In this document: positions 1 to 12,208 of the stretch, in pieces
How positions within the stretch are numbered: the stretch's first letter is position 1
How the letters are laid out: each line of letters opens with the position of its first letter
Source of the DNA: Hymenopus coronatus
Lineage: Eukaryota; Arthropoda; Insecta; Mantodea; Hymenopodidae
Direction of reading: 5' to 3'
NCBI GenBank assembly: GCA_030762935.1
Contig: CM060900.1
Location: 432,507,921-432,571,920, forward strand
DNA length: 64,000 nucleotides
Notes under the pieces: model-generated
What the model saw: the letters and a program-made list of their open reading frames with translations, nothing else
Databases searched by the model: none
Told to the model about the DNA's origin: nothing
Made by a program: the position numbers and the translations under genes

Positions 1-895
1 GCTTTACGACCATCCCACGGTTGCTAATACTGTTAACCTATTCACTAGTTTGTTGGAATTTCATTGTCTTTCAAACAGCGACTGGACGATTTTAACAATC
101 TCTGTCATATGTTACTACATGCCTGTACTTAGAAACATTTCCTTGTCTTTGGCTATTTTGTTGAAATGCAAAAGAAATACCTTGTTATACATTCCACAAC
201 TAGACATTACTGTAATTTCCCTGATAACAACATAATTTTCATATCTATTATTATTTTTATTACTACTATTATTTTGTTATTGAAATTATTATAATTATAT
301 TATTAGTTTTTTATTATTTTAAATTAATTATCTGAAAATAATCAGTCTCAGCACATGAACCACAAAACTGAACTGCTTACAAAGTCTACAGGAAACAGAT
401 TTTATTATGTTGCCTTTCCCCCCTAGTAGAAGGTTGCCTTTTATTTCCTAATGGTTATTACCCAGTGGCAGGGGAGAGTGCTTCTGTTTGAGGGCTATCA
501 TGTTTTGGAGAAAACAGTACTGATTGCATAAAAATAATGGTTAAAATCCTTTCTTGCTTAAATCTTCTGTATTTGATAGTTTAATTTAGAGGCTGATAAA
601 TATACCTCTCAATAAAGATGAATTTCATAGATAATATAATCACATAACCAGTGCTTTAATTAACGGTTTTATAATAATTTTAGATATAAAAAATTGAGAA
701 GTTTAAATATAAGAAATCTATGGAGGTTCTTGATAAAATTAAAGATAATTATATTTTTAAAACATTTATTTATCATTCTTGGGATTTGTTTTACAAACAT
801 TCTTAAATAATATGGTATAGCGTTGGTCCCACAAAATAAATACTATAAAAAAAGGTTGTACTCTCTTGTTTCTCTGTAAAAAATTAATGTAAAAC
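1..895. other. AT-rich stretch, no gene seen
   Basis: Only AT-rich sequence with a TTA-rich low-complexity patch near 245-320. I see no splice-flanked open frame, tRNA-like box or repeat-family match. Confidence 0.5.
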
Positions 896-899
896 CCTT

Positions 900-1290
900 A
901 TTCTTCTATCTAATTCATGCTAATCATTAGCAGAAAGGCCTTATTACTTGCTTCCTTGTAATTAGAAGGGAAATAAGGCGGTACGCTAAGATAAATTGAT
1001 ATTCAAATCTTTTAAAAGCTGGTTATTTTGTGATTGGAATTTGTTTCTTTTTATGGCCAGCAGTTGACAAATTCCTATATGAGAAAAGTTTTAATTATGT
1101 TAAAGCTGAAACCAATAACAAAGAATATCTGATAAATGGTCACCTGCAATAAAAAATATTTTTTACATGAATTGTGTGTTTTAACATGATCTACAATTCT
1201 TGTGTAGTAAGCATTTCCTTATCTCTTAACATTACCAGTTATGCAAAAATTGATCCAGAACTTGATTGAACTGTTAGTCTGCAACTTTAA
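900..1290 (-). mobile_element. AGAAAG-family repeat, partial copy
   Basis: On the minus strand this matches the 3' half of the ~0.87-kb family. Landmarks are the revcomp of the GATTAGCATGAAGTAGATAG block at about 905-940, the 'ttacttgcttccttgta' block, the 'caaatcttttaaaagctgg' block and the 'cctatatgagaaaagtt' block. The terminal hairpin end is missing. It lies back to back with the plus-strand copy that follows. Confidence 0.75.
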
Positions 1291-1419
1291 TACTACACTA
1301 TGACACTGGAGTTCTAGAATATGTTGCAACTATTAGTTTTTTATGTTACATATGCCAAAAACGTAGCTTTGTAAATAGGATAACACGTTTAGTGATTAAA
1401 ACGCTAGTATCGCGCCTGG

Positions 1420-2108
1420 TTTGTACAGCTTCCTTAAATATAAGCTTGGTATTTAAGTCTGGTATCTTCCAAGGATGCGACACGAAGATTTTCAAGAAAA
1501 TTCCCACACCACAAACTACCCTTTACTTTGAAAAATGTTCTAAAATTTGGATTTGCTAAAGTATAGCTCTAACAATTTTGATTAAAATGATGCCGTATAT
1601 TAAAGATATTTGCATCCCAAATAAAATGTATATTTTAATTTTCTGGGAATAGTCTCTAAAGACCTCTTTATTCTGAATGAATATTGCTTAATGTTAAACC
1701 GTAAAGGAAAGACAAAAATGTACCGCTCAAAAATGTAAATCCCGTCAAAACAAACAATTTAGTCTTTACGTTTTTTTTGTGGAGGTAACCATTACCGAAA
1801 TTTACCTTGTTATTGATTTCAATTGTAAAGTGCTTACTTTTCTCAGACATTAAGTGTCGTTTTTCTTGTTCTACTTCTGGCGAAGCAAAGAAGCGATTTG
1901 CACTGACAATCGCATAACGATAGCTTGAAACATTTGACTATCATTTCAGTATAGTGCATTCCTTAAGTTCCCTTCTACTTATAAGGAACTAAGTAAAAGA
2001 ACATTCTGCAACGTTTATCTCGATTAGCATGTAGAAATAAAAGTAATCTTTTATAAGATGTTTGCCGAGCAACTAGAGGAAGTCATGTGAGTGAAACACC
2101 TAAGATTT
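1420..2108 (+). mobile_element. AGAAAG-family repeat, 5'-truncated copy
   Basis: The copy begins inside the family at 'cttggtatttaagtctgg'. It runs through 'gatgcgacacgaagattt', the conserved ACTATCATTT/AAGGAACTAAGTAA block and the family 3' end at about 2,075-2,108, with variants 'GAGGAAGT' and 'ACACCTAAGATTTTTT'. It is non-coding; the short frame on the opposite strand at 1,668-1,850 is repeat sequence. Confidence 0.75.
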
Positions 2109-2109
2109 T

Positions 2110-2875
2110 TTTATATGCTAGGCATTTATGCACTTATAATATGCTTATGAGCTTATAGAAATCATTGTACCTGTACTTATTTTGTTTCAGTTACCGTCAT
2201 GTAAGCTTATGACAGCAACTATTATAATCGACTCATTAAACCTATGCTACAATAATATAATTATGTTACGTTGTGTGGTTAAACTGTGCCTAATGCAGCA
2301 AAATTTTCATTAACTGTCAACGTCTGGAATATTCATGTTTAAAGTGTAAGTTTTGTAAAATGGTTATTCATATTGTTAAAATATATAAATCTCAAATGCT
2401 TATTCCTTGAAATTTGCTGCTAACATACACAGTACTTTCACATACACGTGATGTGAAACTGTCACATTTTATACTTTTCTCTGTGTTACAGTATGTATTA
2501 CTGCAGCCAACAACACAACACATAGCTTTGCCCAAAAATTTGACAGTTTTAAGATAATGACCTGAATTAACGCTGTGTGGACAGGATCACGTTAATCAAC
2601 AGACCTCAAAGTTATTCTCATAATCTCTGCCTGCAGTAACACAGTGCTATATGATTAGAGCTTAGGTGTGGTGTAAGCTATCTTACTTGTGCTTCAGAGA
2701 GGCAAAGAGCCTGCTGAATCACTAGATACAAAGATCTAGGGAGGGGGGATGGGGAAGGAGGTATAAGGAAAGACACTTCTATTCTAATTCTGTCAGGTGT
2801 AATGTGGGAAACGACGGACACATGATTAGAATTAATACTGCATTACCAAAGCATTTTTATAGATGCGAGAAAACT
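2110..2875. other. Unassigned AT-rich stretch
   Basis: I see no family match and no credible exon. There is a short purine-rich patch near 2,735-2,775. Confidence 0.4.
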
Positions 2876-3788
2876 TTAACACGTTATGCCAAAAATAACA
2901 TTTATTATGCCAAAAATAACATTTTTATGCCAAAAATGACATTTTTGTGCCAAAGATGACATTTTTTATGCCAAAGATGACATTTTTTATGCCAAAGATG
3001 ACATTTTTTATGCCAAAGATAACATTTATTATGCCAAAAATAACATTTTTATGCCAAAAATAACATTTATTATGCCAAAAATAACATTTATTATGCCAAA
3101 CATAACATTTTTATGCCAAAGATAACACTTTTATGCCAAAAATAACATTTATTATGCCAAAAATAACATTTTTATGCCAAAAATAACATTTTTATGCCAA
3201 AAATAACATCTTTTATGCCAAAAATAAAATTTATTATGCCAAAAATAACATTTATTATGCCAAAAATAATATCTTTTATGCCAAAAATAATATCTTTTAT
3301 GCCAAAAATAGCATTTTTATGCCAAAAATAATATTTATTATGCCAAAAATAACATTTATTATGCCAAAAATAACATCTTTTATGCCAAAAATAACATTTA
3401 TTATGCCAAAAATATTTTTATGCCAAAAATAACATTTTTATGCCAAAAATAACATTTTTATGCCAAAAATAACATTTTTATGCCAAAAATAACATTTATT
3501 ATGCCAAAAATAAAATTTTTATGCCAAAAGTAACATTTTTATGCCTAAAGTAACATTTTATGCCAAAAATAACATCTTTTATGCCAAAATTAACATTTAT
3601 TATGCCAAAAATAACATTTTTATGCCAAAAGTAACATCTTTTATGGCAAAAATAACATTTTTTATGCCAAAATAACATTTTCTATGCCAAAAGTAACATG
3701 TATTATGCCAAAAATGACATTTATTATGCCAAAAATAACTTTTTTATGCCAAAAATAGCATTTATTACGCCAAAAATAAAAATTTTAT
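2876..3788 (+). repeat. Minisatellite, ~17-20 bp unit, about 48 copies
   Basis: The unit is ATGCCAAAAATAACATTT(TT), repeated head to tail with length variation in the T run (TTT, TTATT, TCTTTT) and point changes (GATGAC, AGTAAC). All copies face the same way. The apparent protein at 3,698-3,898 is this repeat read through, not a gene. Confidence 0.95.
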
Positions 3789-4365
3789 GCATCAAAATTT
3801 ACATATTCATATCAAGTTTACATCAACGTAATTTTTCTTCATTTCAATATGAATCAGGAGTATCTCACAAATTGGGAATTAAAAAGCATTATCAATAATA
3901 AGCAGATTACAATATAACAAGTGCCTGATATTAACTTAACTCTATACTTTACACGGTATCTTTGATGATGTACCTTTAAAGCTACATTGATTATGCATCA
4001 AAATTTACATATTCATATGAATTTTACATTAATGTAATTTCTCTTCATTTCGGAGAATCTGACAGATTGAGAATTAAAAATTTCATTACCAATAATAAGC
4101 AGTTTATAATATAACAAGCGCAGATAATAGCTTTGCAGAGTCATTTTGATGCGATGCCTTGAAAGTAACATTGATTATGCATTAAATTTTACTATTCATA
4201 TGAATTTCCTATCAATGTAGCGTTCCACTATAGATCAGAGGTATATCACAAATATGAAACTAAAAGTAACATTACTAACAATATATGGATTACAATAGAG
4301 AAGTCCCATATAAATTGGTGTTATGCTTTGTGGAGGGACATTGATGAAATTCCTTTGACAATCCA
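3789..4365 (+). repeat. Three tandem copies of a ~190-bp unit
   Basis: Units start at about 3,789, 3,995 and 4,179 with GCATCAAAATTTACATATTC or a variant. Each carries an 'ATATGAATTT-CATCAATGTAAT' segment and an 'AATAATAAGCAG-TTATAATATAAC' segment. Copies are diverged from one another and increasingly so to the right. The array directly abuts the 19-bp minisatellite. Confidence 0.8.
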
Positions 4366-6565
4366 CGTTTGATGATGACCTTGAAAAAGTCGGTGATTTT
4401 CCAAGGGTCGTGAATTTCATCGGAAGATTTGGGATGCAAAAGTTCCTGTTACATACGACAAAGACAAAGAACATTGACATTAGTTAGTATTTACAATAAA
4501 CGCAAATATCTTTACAATTTAAAACCTACATGTTACCTAGTAATGGCATTCTGCACTATATCCAATTTAAATGCAAATGTGAGGGCATTTCAATGCAATA
4601 TCTGAAAGAAATTTGTTTTCAATACGGTTTACAAATTACTCAATATTTTTTATTAATGTTGCCCCATTTTCAGCAGCACTTGCAAACTGAAACTGATGTA
4701 ACCTACAATGGATTTATAGATAACTGCATGAATTTCCTTTTTAAATCATTGCAAATAGGTAAAAGCTGTATAATAATTTACTGTCTGAATCTAACAATTT
4801 AGGGTATTTCAGTTCACGAATCTACAAGGAGTTGTGCCAAAAGAAATATGTAGAATGCAATATGTATAATTTTGTTTTTACTAGAACTACAAGAATCAAT
4901 AGCATAAGAATGTTCCGTTGGTGTCTGAGGATGTATAGTTTCCATAAATTGGAGCAGGTTAACGCATTCTTTCAATGATATACAAAATTTTCACCCACAA
5001 ACACAATTCTATTTTACCTCATTAAGATACAAAACAACATCCAGCCAGAAAGGAACAGTACCAGCATTCCAAATATAATCCTAAACCTATATGTTTTACC
5101 TCAGCAATAAGTCAAAACCTCGACATTTATGCTCTCAAGTTACAGCATCATAATACTCTTGTACCCAAGATTAAGAATATAATTATACACATTTCTAGCT
5201 TCATTTCTACAGTTAATGTAACTTCCTTAGGAAAGCTTGTAATATTTACACAAATATCCTGCAGCGGACCATAAAAATATCATTATTAAAGCATTGCCAA
5301 TTATTAAAGTGATATATGAATACGTCATACTATTTTATAATTAATACATGTCAGTCACATACAATGCACAACAAGCCAGACAGCAGCAGTGCATAAATGA
5401 TCACTAGTAACGAATTCTGGAACTATGATTTGGTATAATTAAAACAGGATTCTCTGACCACTATTCTGAGGTTGTAAAAATGCAAAATAAACGTCGTTGT
5501 AAACTTCAACATGCACCAACGCCATAAAGTAGTTATAGAGCCACTGAAACAAATATTGAATATTTAAATAACATTGTGCAGAAATAATGTTGATTTTTTT
5601 TATTATTTACATTCAGTAAATTATGGGGTAGCTTCAAAAAGTGCATTTTCACTTTGTTCGCATTTTCTTGTAAATTGGACTTCAAGTTTCTAATGATGAT
5701 ATATACATATAGCATATGCTTTATACTTTTGGAGGAATTAATTAAAATGCTAATGCCTGTAGATAAAATAGCATTTAAATTCTGGTCACCTTAGATAACC
5801 ATCACTTTGACATTGCTTTGTCATTTTCTGTTTCAAGCCTTCTGCAAATGTTCGTGCATCGCTTTATGAAATACCTTGGAGTGTACGCTCCTAGTACTAA
5901 TTTAAGCCGGAAGAGGAAGTGCAACCATTTTTATGAGACAATCACGGGAGCAAACCGAGCAGCAGTTTGTTTGTTTTGTCCCATGTGCTTCAAACATAGT
6001 ATTTCAGTTATTCTTTTTGTGGTATATGTACATTTACTTGTTAACTGTGGTATAATGCAATGAGAGAGAACAGTCACTTACTTATAGACACGAAAATAGC
6101 AGAACGGGCCTTTGGCACTATAAATCGTCTATAAATACTCAAATGTTCGAAAGTACAAGATACATGCCGCCCTATTCAAAAAGCAGTTGCTAAAAATACA
6201 TTGAACAACAAAGACCCCAAAACACTTCCAGATCAATCATAAAGATTATGAAGCTACTTTCTAGAGATTTATGTACACTCGTGGATAAAAAAGGCGCGCC
6301 GATGTTAACCGCATGTTAAGTTGATAGGAACTTAATATAGTAGCTCCTCCAACCTAGTCAGATAATTAGCATATAGCTTTTTTAGTCCGAGACAGTTTTA
6401 GATTCGTTGAGAAAACAGAATCAATTTGGTTTATTGATCGTTCTTCCGTAAGCTGGTAAAGTAGAATCAATATGAAAAGGTACTAAGTCAACAATGATAT
6501 ATGTTATCTAAAAATAAGTGTCATGAGTTTTACCTGTAAAATTCTAGTCGCATGGACTATTTCCT
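4366..6565. other. Unassigned AT-rich stretch
   Basis: Several short open frames exist (4,235-4,480 minus; 4,530-4,802 plus; 5,818-6,063 plus). None has a recognisable domain or paired splice sites. No repeat-family match was found. Confidence 0.4.
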
Positions 6566-6571
6566 AACGGC

Positions 6572-6695
6572 CACCATCAATTTCGTAGCTCAGATAGAAG
6601 AGTAACGGCTTGGAAAGCTGAATGTTGGTAGTTCGAATCATGACCATGCCAGTGATAATTTGTTCCGACTCTACCTTTCCAAATTTATTTCGGAA
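6572..6695 (+). mobile_element. Decayed tRNA-like element (family D)
   Basis: The A-box-like 'GTAGCTCAGATAGAAGAG' is followed about 35 bp later by the B-box-like 'GGTAGTTCGAATCATG' and the family D tail 'CCGACTCTACCTTTCC'. Compare the better copies at 61,990 and 10,325. It is too diverged to be a functional tRNA gene. Confidence 0.55.
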
Positions 6696-6699
6696 TTTT

Positions 6700-7430
6700 A
6701 ATAAATTTTACTATCGGAGTTTTTCAAGAAAATTGGTACAAAGAAGGTTGTCAATTCGTTTCAAGTAATGCGAAATTGCAACGTGTCTGAAATGCTCATT
6801 CATTTTACGCGGTTCATTTATGTATAACTTGGTTGCTTACCGAGAATTTCTACTTTTATTTGTAATATAGCACCTATCCAGTATTATGGTATTTCCTCCA
6901 CCGGTTTGGTCCGACATGGAAATACTCCATATAATTCAGCAGAATAACAAGAGCAATCATTTTCGGTTTGTTGTCCGCATTCTTTGTTCCTTTCAAATGC
7001 CATCAGTAATAAAGATAGCAATGTTTGTAAGGCAATTTCATGAAACCACTCCACTTAATGCTTGCCTTAGATCCCTCTTTCTTTCACCACTGATCCGAAA
7101 TCGATCTTTGTTTATTGGTTAAAGTTTCAGTTCTAGAATTTTGACATACCTACAATTAATAGCATGCGGAACATCTAGCGAGTGTGTTCCACCCAAAAAG
7201 ATATAATGCTTCTGGTTCCCACTTCTCTTGCAGCTCACTTTGCTCAATTTAATAAAAGGTCGGGTAGATATGTAATATAACTTATATGGGGATTCCACCA
7301 ACATTAAATACAGAAAAGCATTATACGGAACCAAATCCATTTGCGCGCCTTTGTTTTGTTTTCTATTCCAATTGAGCTTCCAAAAATGTTTAAGAATACA
7401 ACCAGAATTTAAAGCAAACGTAAAAAAACA
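6700..7430. other. Unassigned; possibly decayed upstream LINE sequence
   Basis: The open frames at 6,886-7,122 (+) and 7,119-7,463 (-) show no recognisable domain. The stretch lies immediately upstream of a LINE reverse transcriptase remnant and could include its eroded 5' part, but I cannot align it. Confidence 0.3.
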
Positions 7431-7435
7431 ATGCT

Positions 7436-8275
7436 TATCCAGTTCTTTTTGCGGGTGATACAAGTGCTATAACTAAAGAACACAAAATCAGTCAGCTCCC
7501 TGATTCAACTAACAAAATCTTCAGCATATTAAATAATTGGTTTGAAGGTAGCAAAATTCGTATACATTAACTACATTAAGCTTTGCACAGAGCAAAGAAG
7601 CATTTCAGACTTAAGGACAGAATGTGAAAGTAATCAAATAGCAGAAGTTATCAATATAAAACTTCTGGGTCTTGCTATAGATGGTAATATAAATTGGAAA
7701 CACCATATTGATTATATCTTACCTAAACTGAGCTCAGCATGTTTTGCAATCAGATTATTAATTCAGCTTATAAATAAGAGCATTCTAAAATAGATTATTA
7801 TGCTTGTTTTCATCATGACCTATGGAATCATATTCTGGGGAAATTCGGTAGATGCGGAAAAAATGTATTATGCAAAAAAAGTAATAAGAAAATTGTCAGG
7901 GGCAAGACGATCAATTCACTGTAAACCACTATTTAAAATGTTTGGAATTTTGCCATTAGCTTGCGCTTATATTGCAGCCATATTGTTATTTGCAATAAAC
8001 TATCCAGAAAAATGTACCAAAATGTCAAAGAGACACAGAGAGGACTTTACATAGACCAACAAATAATTTGCAGACATCTCCTATAAAAGAATTGCATATG
8101 AACAAAAACAAGTTTAGGTCAGAATTAAAAAGGATACCTACCTTCATTACTCACATCTTCTATACAGAGGAGGATTTCATTCAATCAAAAATACTAGTAA
8201 TATTTAATGTAGCATTAAAATATAATATACATGAATATTACAAGAATGCTTACTGTACAAATTGTTTTTGAAATG
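7436..8275 (+). pseudogene. Non-LTR retrotransposon RT, C-terminal part (copy 1)
   Basis: The remnant starts near a degenerate reverse-transcriptase catalytic box at about 7,443-7,470, read as LFAGDTSAI where the family has LFADDTS; the first catalytic Asp is therefore replaced by Gly. Then come 'ILNNWFEG', 'LLGLAIDGNINWKHHIDYI', 'MTYGIIFWGNS' and 'KKVIRKLSGARRS', the order seen after the RT palm in jockey/BS-type LINE ORF2 proteins. Stop codons and frame changes break it near 7,568, 7,791 and 8,052. The endonuclease and most of the RT fingers are missing. A second, diverged copy of the same kind lies about 1.7 kb downstream in the same orientation. It is dead. Confidence 0.75.
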
Positions 8276-8279
8276 AGAC

Positions 8280-9175
8280 ATGTAATTGTAAATTATGCAA
8301 AATTTATCCTTTGAAAACTTTAATAGCAGAGTTAATCTGTGTAAATAAATGTATTAACAATTACCAAGATAAATCAATAAATTTAATTTTTTACTTAATC
8401 TGCATCCTAGAGCTGAACTTTGCTTCTAATCTCAAAATAAGATCCACAGATTGCAATGTACACAATTGCAATACACAAACACGGAAACTGCCCAGAATCT
8501 GGATTTTGGTGGGATAATTATGACAGTAGCAAATGATGCAATAATTATCTTAATGTTGGCATAAAAGCTATATTAAGGGGCTGCTGGAATAAATTTTGGT
8601 GACTGCGCCATATAAGCAGTGATGATGAAGACAGTTAACGAATAAACTGAGCACAGATGAGCAGGAAAGAGTACTAAACAGTCAAAAATAAATCCAAAAA
8701 AATGCTTAAATTGGAAGAAGCTGTCAAACAACAAGATCAAGGTGAAAGCTAATAAAACGAGGACTGAATAAATTATTTATATAAACATACGTAAATGAGA
8801 AAATGCGTAATGCTATAAAAACTGATATTAAAATACTAAATGTGTTAATAAAATAATTATCTGAGCTCAAGTTGTTCTAGGTATAATTTATATTTTCCAA
8901 AAAAATAAAATACCTTTATTTTTATTGATAAAATGTTGCATGAGAAACAGAGGTTACCAGTAAAGCGAAGGCAACCATTTTTAATATCTAATTAAGCAAT
9001 TAAACATTCATTAAAAACTTTGTTTTTTACTTCCCAGCACGATCTGTCCATGAAAACAAAATTGGATTACGGTGGATATTAAGTCCTAAGTGATGTAGGA
9101 ACTACATACACTTCCTTTCCAATATATTTTAACAGTCCAACGTTACCTTCATACTCCAACATTGTAATTTAAATA
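8280..9175. other. AT-rich stretch between two LINE remnants
   Basis: The first part is probably the 3' UTR of LINE copy 1. No domain or tRNA-like box is visible, and the exact LINE boundary cannot be placed by eye. Confidence 0.35.
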
Positions 9176-9179
9176 AACA

Positions 9180-10124
9180 TATGGTGGATTTAGCAACTGA
9201 ATGATTTAATGCAAACAAGCTACAGATAAATACCACTAAAAGTGAAGAAGTTATTTCAATTAAATGCAAAGAATCAGGATAATAAATCTGTAAAACTTCT
9301 AGGAATTTACATATAAAAAAGACTTAATTGGGATCATCACATAAATTACATAAGTGGAAAATTAGCTTGCGTCTTATTTCTGTTTAACAAACTTCGTCAT
9401 AGCGTTAGTGAAAACCTAAGCAAACATGCATATTGCCTTCTTTCATTCTGTCTAACATATGGTATTCTACTCTGGGGTAATTCTGCAGAAACACAAACTA
9501 TAGTCAAGTGGCAAAAAATGCAGTTAGATGTATTGCTAATCTAGATTATAACCATCCTTGCAGACAAGTTTTCAAAAAACTTAAAATCATAATCGTGGCA
9601 GCATTGTACATTTACAATTCATTGATGTTCCTAAAAGAAAACCTGCAAAAATATGCACTCCGACAGACAGTACATGGCTACGTAACACGAAATAATTATA
9701 CTATAGACTTACCTGCCTCCAGATTATCAAAAATTCCTGGCAGCCATAAATATCTAGGATTAAGTGTGTACAACAAACTTTCGACACATATTACCTCATT
9801 ACCTAATCATAAATTCAAAACATTTCGGGACAATTGGCTGAAAAATAAAGCTATTTACTCAGAAGAATTCTTTAAATGTAATAACTTTCACATGAGTAAT
9901 ATCTAAGCTAGCTTTGTAAAATGTGACCATTAACACAAATTTATCATAAACATGCTGTAAATAGTTCGTTATGCAAATAGTAGCAAATATATTCAACTGT
10001 TTTAAATGCTCTAAATAATTGCATAAAACTCCAATTTAGTAATGTGATAAATTATGTACCTGACGAGACCAATTGCAATGCTGTAAAACAGTTTAACGGT
10101 CAGTAAACGTTATTCTTATTCTTA
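9180..10124 (+). pseudogene. Non-LTR retrotransposon RT, C-terminal part (copy 2)
   Basis: Broken frames read 'FNANKLQINTTKSEEV', then 'VKLLGIYI-KRLNWDHHINYI', 'LTYGILLWGNSAETQ' and the downstream frame at 9,508-9,906. These are collinear with copy 1 at 7,436-8,275, and end with a tail region typical of jockey-type ORF2 C-termini ('YLGLSVYNKLSTHI' at about 9,750-9,792). The element seems to end at about 10,100-10,124 in 'GTAAACGTTATTCTTATTC', a plausible LINE 3' tail. There are stops near 9,203 and 9,319. It is not functional. Confidence 0.7.
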
Positions 10125-10320
10125 CGGAGGAAACCAGAAATTTCGAAGCACAAACACCCAAGGCCGAGCACCCGTTCCCCAAAATGGCGTCATCAACTGT
10201 TCGGGTTTGTCGAACATCCGAATAAAGGCCTGTATAAAATCTGGTTTGAGTATGTTAAAAATGGGAATTAATTCTTTCTTCCACGCCAGTCTTGTGTAGG
10301 ATAGAATTTAGAGACATAGG
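10125..10320. other. Unassigned short spacer
   Basis: The GC content is slightly higher at 10,150-10,230 than in the surrounding sequence. No feature is recognised. Confidence 0.3.
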
Positions 10321-10324
10321 GTCA

Positions 10325-10432
10325 CACTGAAAAATGTAATGCCATACTGGATGGGAGATCCGTGGTTCAAATCCCGACTATGGCATTGAATTTTTCAGTC
10401 AGACTCTACTTCTGTGTTACAAGTGTTACCTA
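10325..10432 (+). mobile_element. tRNA-like element, family D, internally deleted
   Basis: Flank 'CACTGAAAAATGTAATGCCAT', then 'GGGAGATCCGTGGTTCAAAT' (anticodon-arm to B-box region), then 'TATGGCATTGAATTTTTCAG' and 'TCAGACTCTACTTCTGTG'. It matches the copies at 61,660 and 61,990, but the A-box half of the tRNA-like head is deleted. Confidence 0.7.
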
Positions 10433-11280
10433 AAGCAGCATAAGGTCTAACTAACCCTGTCCGATATACGGTATTCTGCAAGTTTAATACCAGAATGTAA
10501 CCTAAATTAATTAATCAATGATTATATATTTCTCAATAATGGCAAGAGAGCTTGTTGCTTTCTGGATCAAGTGATGGGTACATGATAATCTGTGGCGAAA
10601 ATACAGATTTTTTTTAACTTAAGATTAATATATAATGACCATTGTACCACAGAATCCCGGCATAGGTTTAAGAGCGGCATAGTATATGCATTTCCAGATA
10701 CATTTTTCCCACTTCACCTGCACAGTACTCCACTATGTTTGTCAAAATCTAACTCCTTATAAAAGAAAGGGAAAGAAGGATGCATTCCTTACGTATTTTA
10801 GTGCGTTCCTTCACGTTCTATTTGTAAATACCATAGACGGTAATTAAATGTAGGATATCTGTGGAAAGAGATGTGAATATTGCATAGAGTTACAGGTGAT
10901 TGGTGGCACTGCTTGAGGAGCATTAACCACCCTGGCTCCGAAATATGAGCAATTAGCATAATTCACAATCATAAATTCTGCGATTAATTTTGTCAGTGGC
11001 CACTTCTAATTTTGTTTGTTCCTGCTTCAGTACATTTGTTTACATAAGCAATAAAACCTTATGTGTAATTTGGACATTATTATTAGATAAGTGATAACTT
11101 AAACATCATTGAATGCAAAAGCTTGTTAAATGTAATAATTGAAATTCAACGTTGCTCAAATTAGATTAGTGAAAATGCACTACATTTTGCAACCATTTGA
11201 AAAAAGTAATGTTGTCTAAAACCTTCAAAATAATGAAGGATTCATCAAATAAGTTATCTGCATATAGCTGATGCCTACCC
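10433..11280. other. Unassigned; 3' flank of the minus-strand gene
   Basis: This lies downstream of the stop codon of the minus-strand membrane-protein gene, so the first few hundred bases below 11,281 should hold its 3' UTR. I do not see a confident AATAAA on the minus strand close to the stop. Confidence 0.35.
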
Positions 11281-11387
11281 TTAGGAAGGCAGCCTTCCTC
11301 CATGATAGCAGCGCTGGAGGAATTTAATACACATCAGCACGAAAAGATGGACGAAGAGGAACACCCCAATAGTACAGAGCACGTAAA
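11281..11387 (-). CDS. Terminal coding exon (transmembrane helix and tail)
   Basis: The acceptor is 'TGTGATTTGTTGCAG', with the exon starting at 11,387. It completes codon 100 (Val) and encodes a continuous hydrophobic segment (YVLCTIGVFLFVHLFVLMCI), then the tail and TAA at 11,283-11,281. The membrane helix begins exactly at the exon junction. Confidence 0.7.
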
Positions 11388-12156
11388 CTGCAACAAATCA
11401 CATTAGGAGATCTTACGAACTTTACAGTCATTTTTAAGATAGTGCCTACCTAAGAAGCACTGAAATAAGCAATTATATAAATATACCCATACTGTTAAGC
11501 ATTTGAAGGAAAACGGGGTGAGAAAACGGTATCACATTTCCTAATTGAAACTTATAGCCGCTTTTAAATTCATATTGGTTCTATACCTATCTACTAAAAT
11601 CAGTAAAGGATTTTTAGTTGCAAAATGTTTTAAGAGAATCTAAACTTATAGGTAGATTGACAGTATATTAATCTGAAATGAAGAACCACATTAGTTACTG
11701 AACAATTCATTGGCCAACTATACTTTAGTGTTAAAGTTATTTTATTACAAAAGAGAGCAGTGAGACTTGTTTGTGATGTACTACTCACATCTGATGCTTG
11801 ACCACTTTTGATTAAACTGCTTTAATGCTGCTGTAGAAGTTGTCTACTCTACATAAAGAAAAGTATGCATAACTATAAACATTGCCTTTACAGCATAATT
11901 ATTCTACTAAAAATAGTTTGAATACTTAACTTAATAAAATATACTATTACACAAAATAATCAAAATTACTTATCTATCATAGTTTTTAACTATACTTCAT
12001 CTCGTTTTAAAACTCTTCCAAAAATAAATTTAGGCGACAATCGAGGAAACTTTGATGCCCAACCCTCTTTACAAGTTACGTGATTTTTATAATTTTAGTT
12101 TTTAAATTTGTATTATTTTTCTTCCCTTTTCTGTGCAATCCAATGTTCGCAATAGT

Positions 12157-12208
<52 letters not shown>

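Noticed and set aside
2876..3788. CRISPR-like array appearance
   Set aside because: Repeats are contiguous with no unique spacers, and the genome is animal.
3698..3898. Repetitive Tyr/Ala/Lys/Asn-rich frame
   Set aside because: Read-through of the 19-bp minisatellite.
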